Shown: positions 35,885 to 43,996 of the stretch, piece by piece
Layout: each line of letters starts with the position of its first letter
How positions within the stretch are numbered: the first letter of the stretch is position 1
Source of the DNA: JAVBJV01 sp031555315
GTDB taxonomy: Bacteria; Pseudomonadota; Alphaproteobacteria; Acetobacterales; Acetobacteraceae
Length of the DNA: 64,000 nt
Assembly: GCA_031555315.1 (NCBI GenBank)
Contig: JAVBUO010000036.1
Location: forward strand, 1-64,000
Direction: 5' to 3'
Notes under the pieces: model-generated
Databases searched by the model: none
What the model was told of the DNA's origin: nothing
What the model saw: only the letters and a program-made list of their open reading frames with translations
Made by a program: the position numbers and the translations under genes

Positions 35885-36095
35885 GGAAGGGTACTCCAGT
35901 AAAAGGTCGAAACGCGTACGGACGACAACCCGGCGCTCAGCGAGCAGCCGGGACCGTAATTCGCGTAATCGTCCAAAACCGGGTCATTGGGCGATGTTAT
36001 CCGGAACAGGGCGGATTGTCCATGTCCGGCATACCAGCCAAGGCTGGATCGCATGCTTTACCGGCCAGCGGAGCAAAGGGCCTCGAACAGTCTTC

Positions 36096-37160
36096 TCAAT
36101 CCTCGCCCTGCCAGTTCAGCTCCGGCAACTGTAACAGCGTCACCCCGCCCATCGACAGAACCCGGTTCTGCAACGTCAGCGGCACTTCCGTCACCGTCAG
36201 GCCATCCTCCTGGGTAACCGTCTGGCGCGACTGTTCCAGAGCGAACATCACCTGCGGCACGTAGTGCCAAGGCAGCAGATCATCTGCCGCCAGTGCACTC
36301 AGCACGCGGGCGGCATCGGCCACACGCAGATTGGCCGCCCCCATCGGCTGCAACCCCTCGTCCAGCGCCAGCGTGGCACTGGCCGTGGCATGGGCCACCC
36401 CCCACTGCACGTCGACCCGCTGCACGCGCACTGTGCCACCTTCCTCGCGCCAGACGCCGACCCGGCGCATGAAGCTGCTGCGTGCGCTGGGCAACGGCCC
36501 GATCAGCGCGGCTTCCACCTCGAAACGCGCGATCGTTTCCCCCAGCAGACGCGGCTGGCTGACCGGCAGCAGGATGTTGCCCAGTTGGAGTGTGGTGCTC
36601 AGCGACGTTTCGGCTTCCGTGGCGGCGGGCCGCATTTCCCAGCCGATCCGCCCCTCGCCGATCACCAGCGCCCCGCCGCCGATACCGGCGCGCAACATCG
36701 ACGTCTCCAGCACGCCAGTGCGCGGCGGCACGCCGGGTTCCACGAAAACGCGCAGCATCATGGTATCGGCGGTAAACGGAATCTCCCGCCCCAGCAGATG
36801 CAGATTCTGCTGGCCGGCAAGCTCGATGCGCACCGTGCGCGGCTGGGCCAGCGCAAAACCGAACTGCACGTCGTGGGCGCGCCAGTCCACGCCGCCCGGC
36901 ACCAGAGTCCGCCCGCCCGCCAGATGAACGTCCGGCACCTGCAGCATGGCAAAAAACGGCCAACCGGTGCGCCGCGCCGCGCCGTGTTCCACGGTCCAAC
37001 CTTCCGCGCGATATTGCGCCAGCGTCGCGGCAAAGCCCTGTTCGACCGCGCGCATGGTAACGTACCAGTAAAGCGTATGCGCAATGATCAGCAGAAGTGC
37101 CAGAACTGCGCCCCCCCATCGCCAAAAGCGCGGGTGGTAAATGAAAGAAGGAATCTTCAT
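36096..37160 (-). CDS. DUF2125-like membrane-anchored protein
   Basis: The 354-residue product has one N-terminal helix (WGGAVLALLLIIAHTLYWYV) and a long beta-rich remainder (GWTVEHGAARRTGWPFFAMLQVPDVHLAGG, then strand after strand). This fits DUF2125-type proteins, an alphaproteobacterial family of unknown function usually found near tyrosine and ChaC-type genes. The ATG at 37160 (MKIPSFIYHPRFWRWGG) is chosen because the extra residues to 37202 have no helix or ribosome site. It is divergent from the ChaC-like gene, with a 15-nt palindrome between them. Confidence 0.7.
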   Translation of the reverse strand: MKIPSFIYHPRFWRWGGAVLALLLIIAHTLYWYVTMRAVEQGFAATLAQYRAEGWTVEHGAARRTGWPFFAMLQVPDVHLAGGRTLVPGGVDWRAHDVQFGFALAQPRTVRIELAGQQNLHLLGREIPFTADTMMLRVFVEPGVPPRTGVLETSMLRAGIGGGALVIGEGRIGWEMRPAATEAETSLSTTLQLGNILLPVSQPRLLGETIARFEVEAALIGPLPSARSSFMRRVGVWREEGGTVRVQRVDVQWGVAHATASATLALDEGLQPMGAANLRVADAARVLSALAADDLLPWHYVPQVMFALEQSRQTVTQEDGLTVTEVPLTLQNRVLSMGGVTLLQLPELNWQGED

Positions 37161-37163
37161 TTT

Positions 37164-37178
37164 GGTGTTTATAACACC
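37164..37178. promoter_or_regulatory. 15-nt palindrome between divergent genes
   Basis: GGTGTTTATAACACC has 6-bp arms around a TAT centre. It lies in the 47-nt gap between the DUF2125-like gene (start 37160) and the cyclotransferase gene (start 37208), just where one operator could control both. No regulator is identified. Confidence 0.45.
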
Positions 37179-37207
37179 CCGGTATCTATTTGCGGAGAGC
37201 ACCCGAC

Positions 37208-37831
37208 TTGGCTGAGTACGATTTTCCGCCTGCCGCCCCCAGCGATGATGCCGGTGCAGGAATATGGGTGTTCGGATACGGATCGCTGATCTGGAACCCC
37301 GGTTTCGAATACGAGGAATCGCGCATCGCGCAGCTCGTCGGCTGGCATCGCCGTTTCTGCCTGTGGTCGACCCATTATCGCGGCACCATCGACCAGCCGG
37401 GTCTGGTGCTGGGGCTGGACCGCGGCGGGGCGTGCCGGGGTATTGCCTTTCGCATCGCGCCCGCCGCCGCGGCGGCGACCCTCGCCTATCTCGACGCCCG
37501 CGAACTGCCGGACCAGACCGAACATGTCTACGACCGCCGCGTGGTTCGCGTCACCCTGGAATGCGCCACCCGGGTCCCCGCGGTGACCTACACCGCCCGA
37601 AGATCCTGTTCGCGTTATGCGGGAAAACTTCCTCCCGACCGGATTGCCCGCGTCCTCGCCACCAGCCGGGGACAGACGGGTAGCAACCGGGATTACTTCC
37701 TCAACACCCTGACACATTTAACCCGACTCGGGATTCCCGACCCCGGCCTGCAGACTCTGGCTGATTTTCTGGTGTCTCCCGCGAATTCCGGCGACTGTTG
37801 TCCATATGCACCCGAGAACGGTTCGTTATAG
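37208..37831 (+). CDS. ChaC-like gamma-glutamylcyclotransferase
   Basis: The 207-residue protein has the ChaC/GGCT fold: IWVFGYGSLIWNPGFEYEES is the substrate loop (YGSL), followed by CLWSTHYRGTIDQPGLVLGLD, GGACRGIAFRI, and the YLDAREL stretch, in which the family's catalytic glutamate is kept. Such enzymes release 5-oxoproline from gamma-glutamyl peptides such as glutathione. The likely start is TTG 37208, with GGAGAG at 37194-37199; an upstream TTG at 37190 is also in frame. Confidence 0.88.
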   Translation: MAEYDFPPAAPSDDAGAGIWVFGYGSLIWNPGFEYEESRIAQLVGWHRRFCLWSTHYRGTIDQPGLVLGLDRGGACRGIAFRIAPAAAAATLAYLDARELPDQTEHVYDRRVVRVTLECATRVPAVTYTARRSCSRYAGKLPPDRIARVLATSRGQTGSNRDYFLNTLTHLTRLGIPDPGLQTLADFLVSPANSGDCCPYAPENGSL

Positions 37832-37890
37832 CAATGTGTTGCATTTAAATGAATTATTTCAATACACTGCACGTTATATCTTGTGTTAAA

Positions 37891-38637
37891 CTATAATGAC
37901 AACCGGCAACTTCCCACAGAGTTTTCCACAGGCTTGTCAAGCAGTTTTGCTGTCGCAGTTTCGATCTCGTCCGCCAATTTTTGCATGAACTCCGTCCGCT
38001 TCATGCCAACCGGCAATGGCGGCAATATCGCGATCCGGATCGTCCCGGGCTGCTTGCGGAAAGACCGGCGTCCCCAGAACAGACCCGAATTGGTCGCCGC
38101 CGGCACGACCGGCACCGCGCAGCGCGCCGCCAGGGCCGCAATTCCGGGTTGATACACGCCCCGCTCACCCGGGGCGCTGCGGGTGCCTTCCGGGAAAATC
38201 AGAATCTGCCGCCCATCCGCCATCGCCGCCTCGGCATCGTGCATCAGACGGCGCATGGCGCTCGCCCCCGCGCCGCGGTCCACCGCGATCATGCCGGCGC
38301 GCTTCAGCAGCCCGCCGTAGATGGGGACCCGCAGCAGTTCCTTCTTCAGCACGATCGCCGGACGCGGCAGCAACAGCATCCAGATCAGCGTGTCGAATGC
38401 CGACTGGTGCTTGGCCGCCACCAGCCCAGGGCCGTCCGGGATATGTTCCCTGCCGCTGACCTGCACGTCGATCCGGCAGAACACGCGCAGCATCCACATC
38501 ACGCTGCGGATCCACAGGCGCGCGAACCAGACCACCCGCATCGGCGCGGCGAACAGGAACGGCCAGCCCACCAGGCAGAGCACCGTCGTCACCCCGAAAA
38601 AGCCGAGGTTGAACAGCAAAGAACGCAAAACCATCAT
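37891..38637 (-). CDS. plsC: 1-acyl-sn-glycerol-3-phosphate acyltransferase (PlsC family)
   Basis: The 248-residue membrane enzyme makes phosphatidic acid from lysophosphatidic acid. AAKHQSAFDTL is the H-X4-D catalytic motif, FPEGTRSAPGE the substrate motif, and GIAALAARCAVPVVPAATNSG the third block. N-terminal helices (LLFNLGFFGVTTVLCLVGWPFLF) anchor it to the inner membrane. The starts ATG 38637 or 38634 are equal choices. The gene starts 14 nt after the ydcF stop. Confidence 0.93.
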   Translation of the reverse strand: MMVLRSLLFNLGFFGVTTVLCLVGWPFLFAAPMRVVWFARLWIRSVMWMLRVFCRIDVQVSGREHIPDGPGLVAAKHQSAFDTLIWMLLLPRPAIVLKKELLRVPIYGGLLKRAGMIAVDRGAGASAMRRLMHDAEAAMADGRQILIFPEGTRSAPGERGVYQPGIAALAARCAVPVVPAATNSGLFWGRRSFRKQPGTIRIAILPPLPVGMKRTEFMQKLADEIETATAKLLDKPVENSVGSCRLSL

Positions 38638-38651
38638 CGGCGGGTGAATCC

Positions 38652-39287
38652 CTATACCGCGCCCGGCGCCAGCGCGCCGTAGGCAGAAACACGTACCAGA
38701 CGCGAAAACCCCAGCATCGCCCCCAGATACTTCGTATATTCCCAGGTCAGAAAAGCCATACCGTTCAGACTGAACCCCTCGCGGAACGCGGGCGGGACCA
38801 CCGGCGCGGCATACAGCGTCATCTGCGGCATGGCGCGCTTCAGCTCCAGCAGCGCGCGCGGCATGTGATAGTTCGCGGTCACCACGATCAGCGTCTTCGC
38901 GCCGATCATATTGCCCCATTCGGCGGCCTCGGCGGCGTTGCCGTGCGTGGTCACCGCCTCGTGCCCGACCGTCACCCGAAACGCCCAGAGCGCAGGGTTC
39001 GCACTCGACAGCCGCGTCAGGTCGGCCAGCGACGCCGCCCGCGACACGCCCGAAATCAGCAGCCGCGGCGCATGGCCGCGTTCCAGAAGCTGAAACCCCG
39101 CCTCGAGCCGGTCCGCGCCGCCGGTCAGCACGACGATCCCGTCCGCCTGCAGGGGCAGGGGCGGCTCCTGATGAACCTGGTACAAAAACCACGCGAACCC
39201 GCCGGCCCACAGACACAACGCCGCCAGCACCAGACGCGCCAACGCCCGCACAACCCGCCCGAAAACCGTGTGTCTTCGCGCCGTCAT
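38652..39287 (-). CDS. ydcF: YdcF-family (DUF218) membrane protein
   Basis: The 211-residue protein has one N-terminal helix (VLAALCLWAGGFAWFLY) and a DUF218 domain: GIVVLTGGADRLEAGFQLLERG, LLISGVSRA, THGNAAEAAEWGNMIGAKTLIVVTANYHMPRAL. Proteins of this fold (SanA/ElyC/YdcF) are tied to envelope biogenesis, which suits the ftsEX and plsC neighbours. Its ATG (39285-39287) overlaps the ftsX stop (ATGA), so it is coupled to ftsX. A start at 39332 is possible but lies in ftsX. Confidence 0.88.
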   Translation of the reverse strand: MTARRHTVFGRVVRALARLVLAALCLWAGGFAWFLYQVHQEPPLPLQADGIVVLTGGADRLEAGFQLLERGHAPRLLISGVSRAASLADLTRLSSANPALWAFRVTVGHEAVTTHGNAAEAAEWGNMIGAKTLIVVTANYHMPRALLELKRAMPQMTLYAAPVVPPAFREGFSLNGMAFLTWEYTKYLGAMLGFSRLVRVSAYGALAPGAV

Positions 39288-40159
39288 GGCAGATGCCGCA
39301 ACCAGCGGCGCACCGTCATCTGCGCCGTGCACCAGCCGATCAGCGCCGTTGCCAACGGCAGCAGCAGCAAAACCGCCCAGATCGGATCAAACTGGGGATC
39401 GACGCTGAACGGCTTCACCAGCCAGGCAAATCCTGCCAGCACGGGCAACGCCAGCAGCGTGCCCAAAACCGCCCCCTGTATCGCCAACACCATCGCCCGC
39501 ACGGCGAACCGCTGGGCGATATAGCCGTCGGTCGCGCCAAGCCCGTGCACGATCTGAATCGCCTCGCGCCGCACCGCCAGCCCCGAACGCGTGGCAACGG
39601 CGATCACGCACACCGCCACCAGCACCACCACCGCCAGCGCCGCTGCGGATGTCGCCTGCACGCTGCGCGCCAGCAGGGTCAGCCGGCGGACCAGCGTGCT
39701 ATAACGCTCGACCACCGTCCCCGGTGCAACCGCGGCCAGACGTTCATCCAGATCGTCGAGATCCTCGGCACGGTCCTCGGCGATGGTCAGCTCCACCACC
39801 GCCGGCAGCGGCAGCGCCAGCGACTGGACATTCGTCCCCAGCCACGGGCGCAGCAGATCCCCCAACCTGCCGTCGTCCATCAGCCGCACATCGGTGATTT
39901 CCGGCCGGCCGTGCAGCACTTGCAGAACACGGTCGATCCGGGTCTGCCCGCTGGCCAATGCGACAGCCGGCTGCGGCACCTGCACGGTCAGTATCGCCGC
40001 CGCGCCACCGCGCCAGCGTTCCGCCAACTGCGACGCCGCCAGCGCGCCGGCCAGCGCCAGCGCGGCCAGAAACACCACCGCCGCCACCATCATCGGCAAT
40101 AAACGATCGGACAGGGCCCGCTTCAGGCCCAGTGGATCAGCCCGGCGCATGCGACGCAT
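39284..40159 (-). CDS. ftsX: cell division protein FtsX
   Basis: The 291-residue ABC permease partner of FtsE has four helices: one near residue 25, an extracellular loop of about 140 residues, then three near 175, 225 and 265. GTVVERYSTLVRRLTLLARSVQA, RREAIQIVHGLGATDGYIAQRFA fit the family. FtsEX activates cell-wall hydrolases during division. Its start lies inside ftsE (overlap 23 nt). Confidence 0.92.
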   Translation of the reverse strand: MRRMRRADPLGLKRALSDRLLPMMVAAVVFLAALALAGALAASQLAERWRGGAAAILTVQVPQPAVALASGQTRIDRVLQVLHGRPEITDVRLMDDGRLGDLLRPWLGTNVQSLALPLPAVVELTIAEDRAEDLDDLDERLAAVAPGTVVERYSTLVRRLTLLARSVQATSAAALAVVVLVAVCVIAVATRSGLAVRREAIQIVHGLGATDGYIAQRFAVRAMVLAIQGAVLGTLLALPVLAGFAWLVKPFSVDPQFDPIWAVLLLLPLATALIGWCTAQMTVRRWLRHLP

Positions 40160-40811
40160 GTTCGTATACCTGACCGGAGACGATCGAAAGCCGCGGCGCC
40201 GGATGGCGACCGACCAGCGCCTCGTTGTGGGTGGCCACCACCACTGTCGTTCCCAACCGGTTCAATTCCTTCAGCAAGACCATCAACCGTTCCGCCTGCG
40301 CTTCGTCCAGATTGCCGGTCGGCTCGTCAGCCAGCAACAGCGCCGGGCGCACGATCACCGCCCGCGCGATCGCCACACGCTGCTGCTCGCCGCCGGACAG
40401 ATGCGCGGGATAAGCATCCAGCCTGCCCGCCAGCCCCACCCAACGCAACATCTCGGCCGCATCGGCGGCGATCTGCGCCTCGGGCCGGTGCGCCAGACGC
40501 AGCGGCAGCGCAACGTTGTCGAACGCCGAGAGGTGCGGCAGCAGCCGGAAATCCTGAAACACAACGCCGATCTGACGCCGCAATGCCGGCAGATCGCGCC
40601 GGCGCGCTTTTGTCACGTCGGTCCCCAGCAACGACAGACGCCCTCCTGTCGGACGCAGCGACAGATACATCAGTCGCAGCAGCGACGTTTTCCCCGCCCC
40701 CGACGAACCGAGCAGCCAGCGGAACCCGCCAGCAGGAATGCTGAAATACAGGTCATGCAATACCTCGGGCCCTGAACCGTAACGTAAGGAAGTTTTCTCG
40801 AACCGCACCAT
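40137..40811 (-). CDS. ftsE: cell division ATP-binding protein FtsE
   Basis: The 224-residue ABC ATPase has Walker A GSSGAGKTSLLR, Q-loop VFQDFRLLPHLSAFDNVALPL, signature HLSGGEQQRVAIARA, Walker B ALLLADEPTGNLD, and the H-loop THNEAL. The ATG at 40811 (MVRFEKTSLRYG) gives the FtsE start; the open frame to 40883 is upstream noise. The ftsE-ftsX-ydcF-plsC genes form one leftward operon, divergent from the MJ0042 zinc-finger gene. Confidence 0.95.
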   Translation of the reverse strand: MVRFEKTSLRYGSGPEVLHDLYFSIPAGGFRWLLGSSGAGKTSLLRLMYLSLRPTGGRLSLLGTDVTKARRRDLPALRRQIGVVFQDFRLLPHLSAFDNVALPLRLAHRPEAQIAADAAEMLRWVGLAGRLDAYPAHLSGGEQQRVAIARAVIVRPALLLADEPTGNLDEAQAERLMVLLKELNRLGTTVVVATHNEALVGRHPAPRLSIVSGQVYEHASHAPG

Positions 40812-40972
40812 ATTTGTGCCGCAACTCGCGCCTATGGACCTGCTGAAACGTGCCAAACCGACACTTCGAAGCGAAACTGCCACGTTTGCCGTAATCAGGT
40901 CATCCCGGCAGATGGCGTGGAAAGAAATTTAAGTACTTCCGTTTTAGACGAATTTCGGGGAAATATCGACCC

Positions 40973-41662
40973 ATGCGAATAGTTTGTCCCGCCTGCTCTG
41001 CCGAATACGAGATCCCCGACCACGCCGTCCCCGCCAAGGGCGCGGAGGTGTGCTGCGCCGCGTGCGGCGACGTGTGGTTCATCGCACCGCCTGGCGCAGC
41101 GGCTGTGTCCACCCCGCCGGTAGCTGCAGACAAGACAACGAACACCGAACTGGAAGTGCCCGCCTATGCCGGGGCCGGGTACATCGACGAAGGTCTGTCC
41201 TATCCGGCGCACATGCCGGCGCCTCTGTACGAACAGGAAGCCCCCCCCGTTTCGGCGCGGCATGCGCCGTCGCAGTCGTTCCAGACGCCGCCGGCCCAGG
41301 AACGGCCCGCCGACACGATGCGTTCGTGGTCCAGAGAGCCAACCGTCCGGACCCCGGTACCCAGAGAACCACTGGCCAGAGAATCAGCCAGAGAACAGGC
41401 GGCCAGAGAACAGGCGGCCAGAGAGCAGGCGGCCAAAGAGCTGGCGGCCAAAGAGCTGGCGGCCAAAAAGCTGGCAGCCAAGGCTGCACGGCAGAGATCA
41501 GATCCGGGCAAACCACTCATCTCGGGTCGCACCATCGCCATTGCCTGGGCAGCCAGCATCATACTGCTGCTCTGTTCCGCCGGTGCGGGCCTGATGTTCC
41601 GTGACGACGTGGTCGTCGCATGGCCCCCCAGCGCCCGCCTCTACGCTTGGATCGGCCACTAG
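40973..41662 (+). CDS. MJ0042-type zinc-ribbon membrane protein
   Basis: The 229-residue protein begins with an MJ0042-type finger, MRIVCPACSAEYEIPDHAVP..GAEVCCAACGDVWF (two CxxC pairs). A low-complexity linker follows with a run of AREQAAREQAAKEL repeats that is probably a highly charged helix, and one C-terminal helix (TIAIAWAASIILLLCSAGAGLMF). This family is typically divergent to ftsEX in alphaproteobacteria. The finger is probably cytosolic. The stop TAG is part of palindromic repeat copy 3. Function unknown. Confidence 0.85.
   Translation: MRIVCPACSAEYEIPDHAVPAKGAEVCCAACGDVWFIAPPGAAAVSTPPVAADKTTNTELEVPAYAGAGYIDEGLSYPAHMPAPLYEQEAPPVSARHAPSQSFQTPPAQERPADTMRSWSREPTVRTPVPREPLARESAREQAAREQAAREQAAKELAAKELAAKKLAAKAARQRSDPGKPLISGRTIAIAWAASIILLLCSAGAGLMFRDDVVVAWPPSARLYAWIGH
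41387..41476 (+). repeat. 15-nt tandem repeats inside the zinc-ribbon gene
   Basis: A unit of 15 nt of the form GGCGGCCAGAGAACA is repeated about six times with small changes (GCCAGAGAACAG, then GCCAAAGAGCTG). It encodes (A/A)AREQ or AAKEL five-residue repeats. Such in-frame repeats vary in number between strains; here they lengthen a charged helix. Confidence 0.7.
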
Positions 41663-41764
41663 AGCATTTCCCGTTTACTCTGGTTCACGGAAAATACTCT
41701 CGGTCTTTGTCTGCCGAGCATCTTCACGTGACCGGGTGATCCCACCCGATCACGATCTGCTCTA
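41659..41764. repeat. dispersed palindromic repeat, copy 3
   Basis: A 106-nt element starting CTAGAGCATTTCCCGTTTAC and ending ATCACGATCTGCTCTA, the reverse orientation of copy 1 at 15325-15430. Inverted segments include GTGACCGGGTGATC with its partner. Its left end supplies the TAG stop (41660-41662) of the zinc-ribbon gene. Confidence 0.8.
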
Positions 41765-41870
41765 ACCAACCGGCGTCTTGACCACGCATTCTCCGTTTGT
41801 CATCATTCGGGATGAATCGTCCGGTCGTGCTTGCACGCATACGGCAATAGCCACACAAAAGGCTTCGAGA

Positions 41871-42863
41871 ATGCTTTGGCTCAAACGGAAGCTTGGCCAG
41901 TACGTCATTGATCCCGTCATCATGCGGTCCTTGAGATATATCGCCCGCTACAAGCAGGCGGAATTGCAGCATATCCTTGCGCCCTATCTGCCGCAGACGC
42001 CGAATATCAAGCAGGTCCGTCCCGACACACACCTGACCTACGTGCCGGACCAGAGCTTCTTCAGTACGCTCGACGGCCCATATATGGCGACGGCCAATTG
42101 TCAGGGCATCGATTTCTATCACCGCAAATTCGTCGATTTCTGCCGTCAACTGAAATACCCGCCGGCCGTAGACCGCAAACTCTGGGAATTCGCCTTCATC
42201 CATCAGCACCTGCTCGAAGCCGGCATGCTGACGAAAGGGCGACGCGGACTGGTGTTCGGCGTCGGTCTGGAGCGCTTGCCGGCGCTGTTCGCCGCCCAGG
42301 GGATAGACATCCTGGCAACCGACGCACCGCCGGATATTGCCGACCCCGGCTGGACCGAAACGGCTCAGCATTCAGGCGCGCTGGAACAGCTTTTCTTTCC
42401 GGATCTGGTCGATGAAGCGACGTTCCGCGCCCACGTCACCTACGAACCCGCCGACATGAACAACATCGGCGCCCACCTGCACGGATTCGACTTCTGCTGG
42501 TCATCCTGCTGTTTTGAACATCTGGGCAGCCTCCGGCATGGGCTGGACTTCGTGAAGAACACGATGAAAACCCTGAAACCGGGCGGCATTTCCGTGCACA
42601 CGACGGAGCTGAACCTGTCCTCGAACACGGACACGCTCGAGACCGGCATGACGGTGCTGTACCGTCCGCGCGACCTGGAACAGCTGATCGCCGAACTGCG
42701 CGCCGACGGGCATATCGTCAAGGAACTGCCGATCAGACCCGGCCTGTCCTACATCGACGGATTCATCGATGTCCCGCCGCACACGACGAATGCATTCATC
42801 AAGCTGACCATTGGCCAGTACATCTCGACCTCGGTCGGGATCGTCATCCAAAAAGGCGGCTGA
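41871..42863 (+). CDS. class I SAM-dependent methyltransferase (copy 1 of a twin pair)
   Basis: The 330-residue protein starts MLWLKRKLGQYVIDPVIMRSL, then has GYM-like GPYMATANCQGIDFYH, motif I LVFGVGLERLPALFAAQGIDILATDAPP, a WSSCCFEHLGSL post-motif and LKPGGISVHTTELN (post-III). These show a Rossmann methyltransferase; the substrate is unknown, though the type is common near glycan genes. The ATG at 41871 is preferred over an upstream start at 41778 because the twin gene begins in the same way. The twin follows 111 nt on. Confidence 0.8.
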   Translation: MLWLKRKLGQYVIDPVIMRSLRYIARYKQAELQHILAPYLPQTPNIKQVRPDTHLTYVPDQSFFSTLDGPYMATANCQGIDFYHRKFVDFCRQLKYPPAVDRKLWEFAFIHQHLLEAGMLTKGRRGLVFGVGLERLPALFAAQGIDILATDAPPDIADPGWTETAQHSGALEQLFFPDLVDEATFRAHVTYEPADMNNIGAHLHGFDFCWSSCCFEHLGSLRHGLDFVKNTMKTLKPGGISVHTTELNLSSNTDTLETGMTVLYRPRDLEQLIAELRADGHIVKELPIRPGLSYIDGFIDVPPHTTNAFIKLTIGQYISTSVGIVIQKGG

Positions 42864-42973
42864 TCAGAACCGTATCTGGGCTTGACCGGACAGTCCGTTT
42901 CAGATTCAACCTGAAACGGGCCGTCCGGTTATTTCGGTCGAAGAGTTCGCTCCCGAGGTATAGGAAAATACTT

Positions 42974-43975
42974 GTGACATCCTGGCTGAAGCGAAAACTG
43001 GGGCAGCATGTCCTCGATCCCATCGTGATGCGAACAATGAGATACATCGGCCGCTACAAACGCGCCGAATTGCGGGATCTTCTTTCCGCCCTGCCACCGG
43101 AACCCATGCGGTCACACGCCAAGCAGACCATCCCCTATGAAGGCCTGCTCCATATTCCGGATCAGGCCATATCCGGCACACTCGACGGCCCATATATGGC
43201 AACGGCCAATTGCCGCGGGGTCGATTTCTATCACCCTGAATACGTCGCGCTCTGCAACCGCCTGAAAATTACCCCCGACCTACGTCGCAAACTCTGGGAA
43301 TTCGCCTTCATCCATCAGCACCTGCGCGAAGCCGGGATGCTGACGAAAGGGCGGCGCGGGCTGGTGTTCGGCGTCGGGCAGGAACGGCTCCCATCGCTGT
43401 TTTCCGCACTCGGCATCCAAGTCGTCGCAACCGACGCGCCACCGGACATTGCCGACCCCGGCTGGATTGAAACGGCACAGCATTCAGGCGCGCTGGAACA
43501 GCTTTTCTTTCCGGATCTGGTGGATGAAGCGACGTTCCGCGCCCACGTCACCTACGAACCCGCCGACATGAACAACATCGGCGCCCATCTGCGCGGATTC
43601 GACTTCTGCTGGTCATCCTGCTGTTTTGAACATCTGGGTAGCCTCCAGCATGGGCTGGACTTCGTGAAGAACACGATGAAAACCCTGAAACCGGGCGGCA
43701 TTTCCGTGCACACGACGGAACTGAACCTGTCCTCGAATGACGACACGCTCGACACAGGCCCGACGGTTCTGTTCCGCCGGCGCGACATTGAACAGCTGAT
43801 CGCCGAACTGCGCGCCGACGGGCATATCGTCAAGGAACTGCCGATCAGACCCGGCCTGTCCTATATCGACGGCCTCGTCGACGTTCCGCCGTACAGGGAG
43901 GATGTGCACCTCAAACTGACCATCGGCCAGTACGTTTCGACTTCGGTCGGAATTGTCGTTCAGAAAGGCGGTTGA
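42974..43975 (+). CDS. class I SAM-dependent methyltransferase (copy 2 of a twin pair)
   Basis: The 333-residue paralogue of the 41871 gene starts with GTG (MTSWLKRKLGQHVLDPIVMRTM). It is very similar along the protein, and the stretch 43453-43740 is almost identical in DNA to 42340-42627, while the first 130 codons differ far more. The methyltransferase motifs (FGVGQERLPSLFSALGIQVVATDAPP, LKPGGISVHTTELN) are intact. It ends just before a convergent TIGR02302 gene. Substrate unknown. Confidence 0.8.
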   Translation: MTSWLKRKLGQHVLDPIVMRTMRYIGRYKRAELRDLLSALPPEPMRSHAKQTIPYEGLLHIPDQAISGTLDGPYMATANCRGVDFYHPEYVALCNRLKITPDLRRKLWEFAFIHQHLREAGMLTKGRRGLVFGVGQERLPSLFSALGIQVVATDAPPDIADPGWIETAQHSGALEQLFFPDLVDEATFRAHVTYEPADMNNIGAHLRGFDFCWSSCCFEHLGSLQHGLDFVKNTMKTLKPGGISVHTTELNLSSNDDTLDTGPTVLFRRRDIEQLIAELRADGHIVKELPIRPGLSYIDGLVDVPPYREDVHLKLTIGQYVSTSVGIVVQKGG

Positions 43976-43996
43976 TCCGGCGCCATCGCCCGGTCG

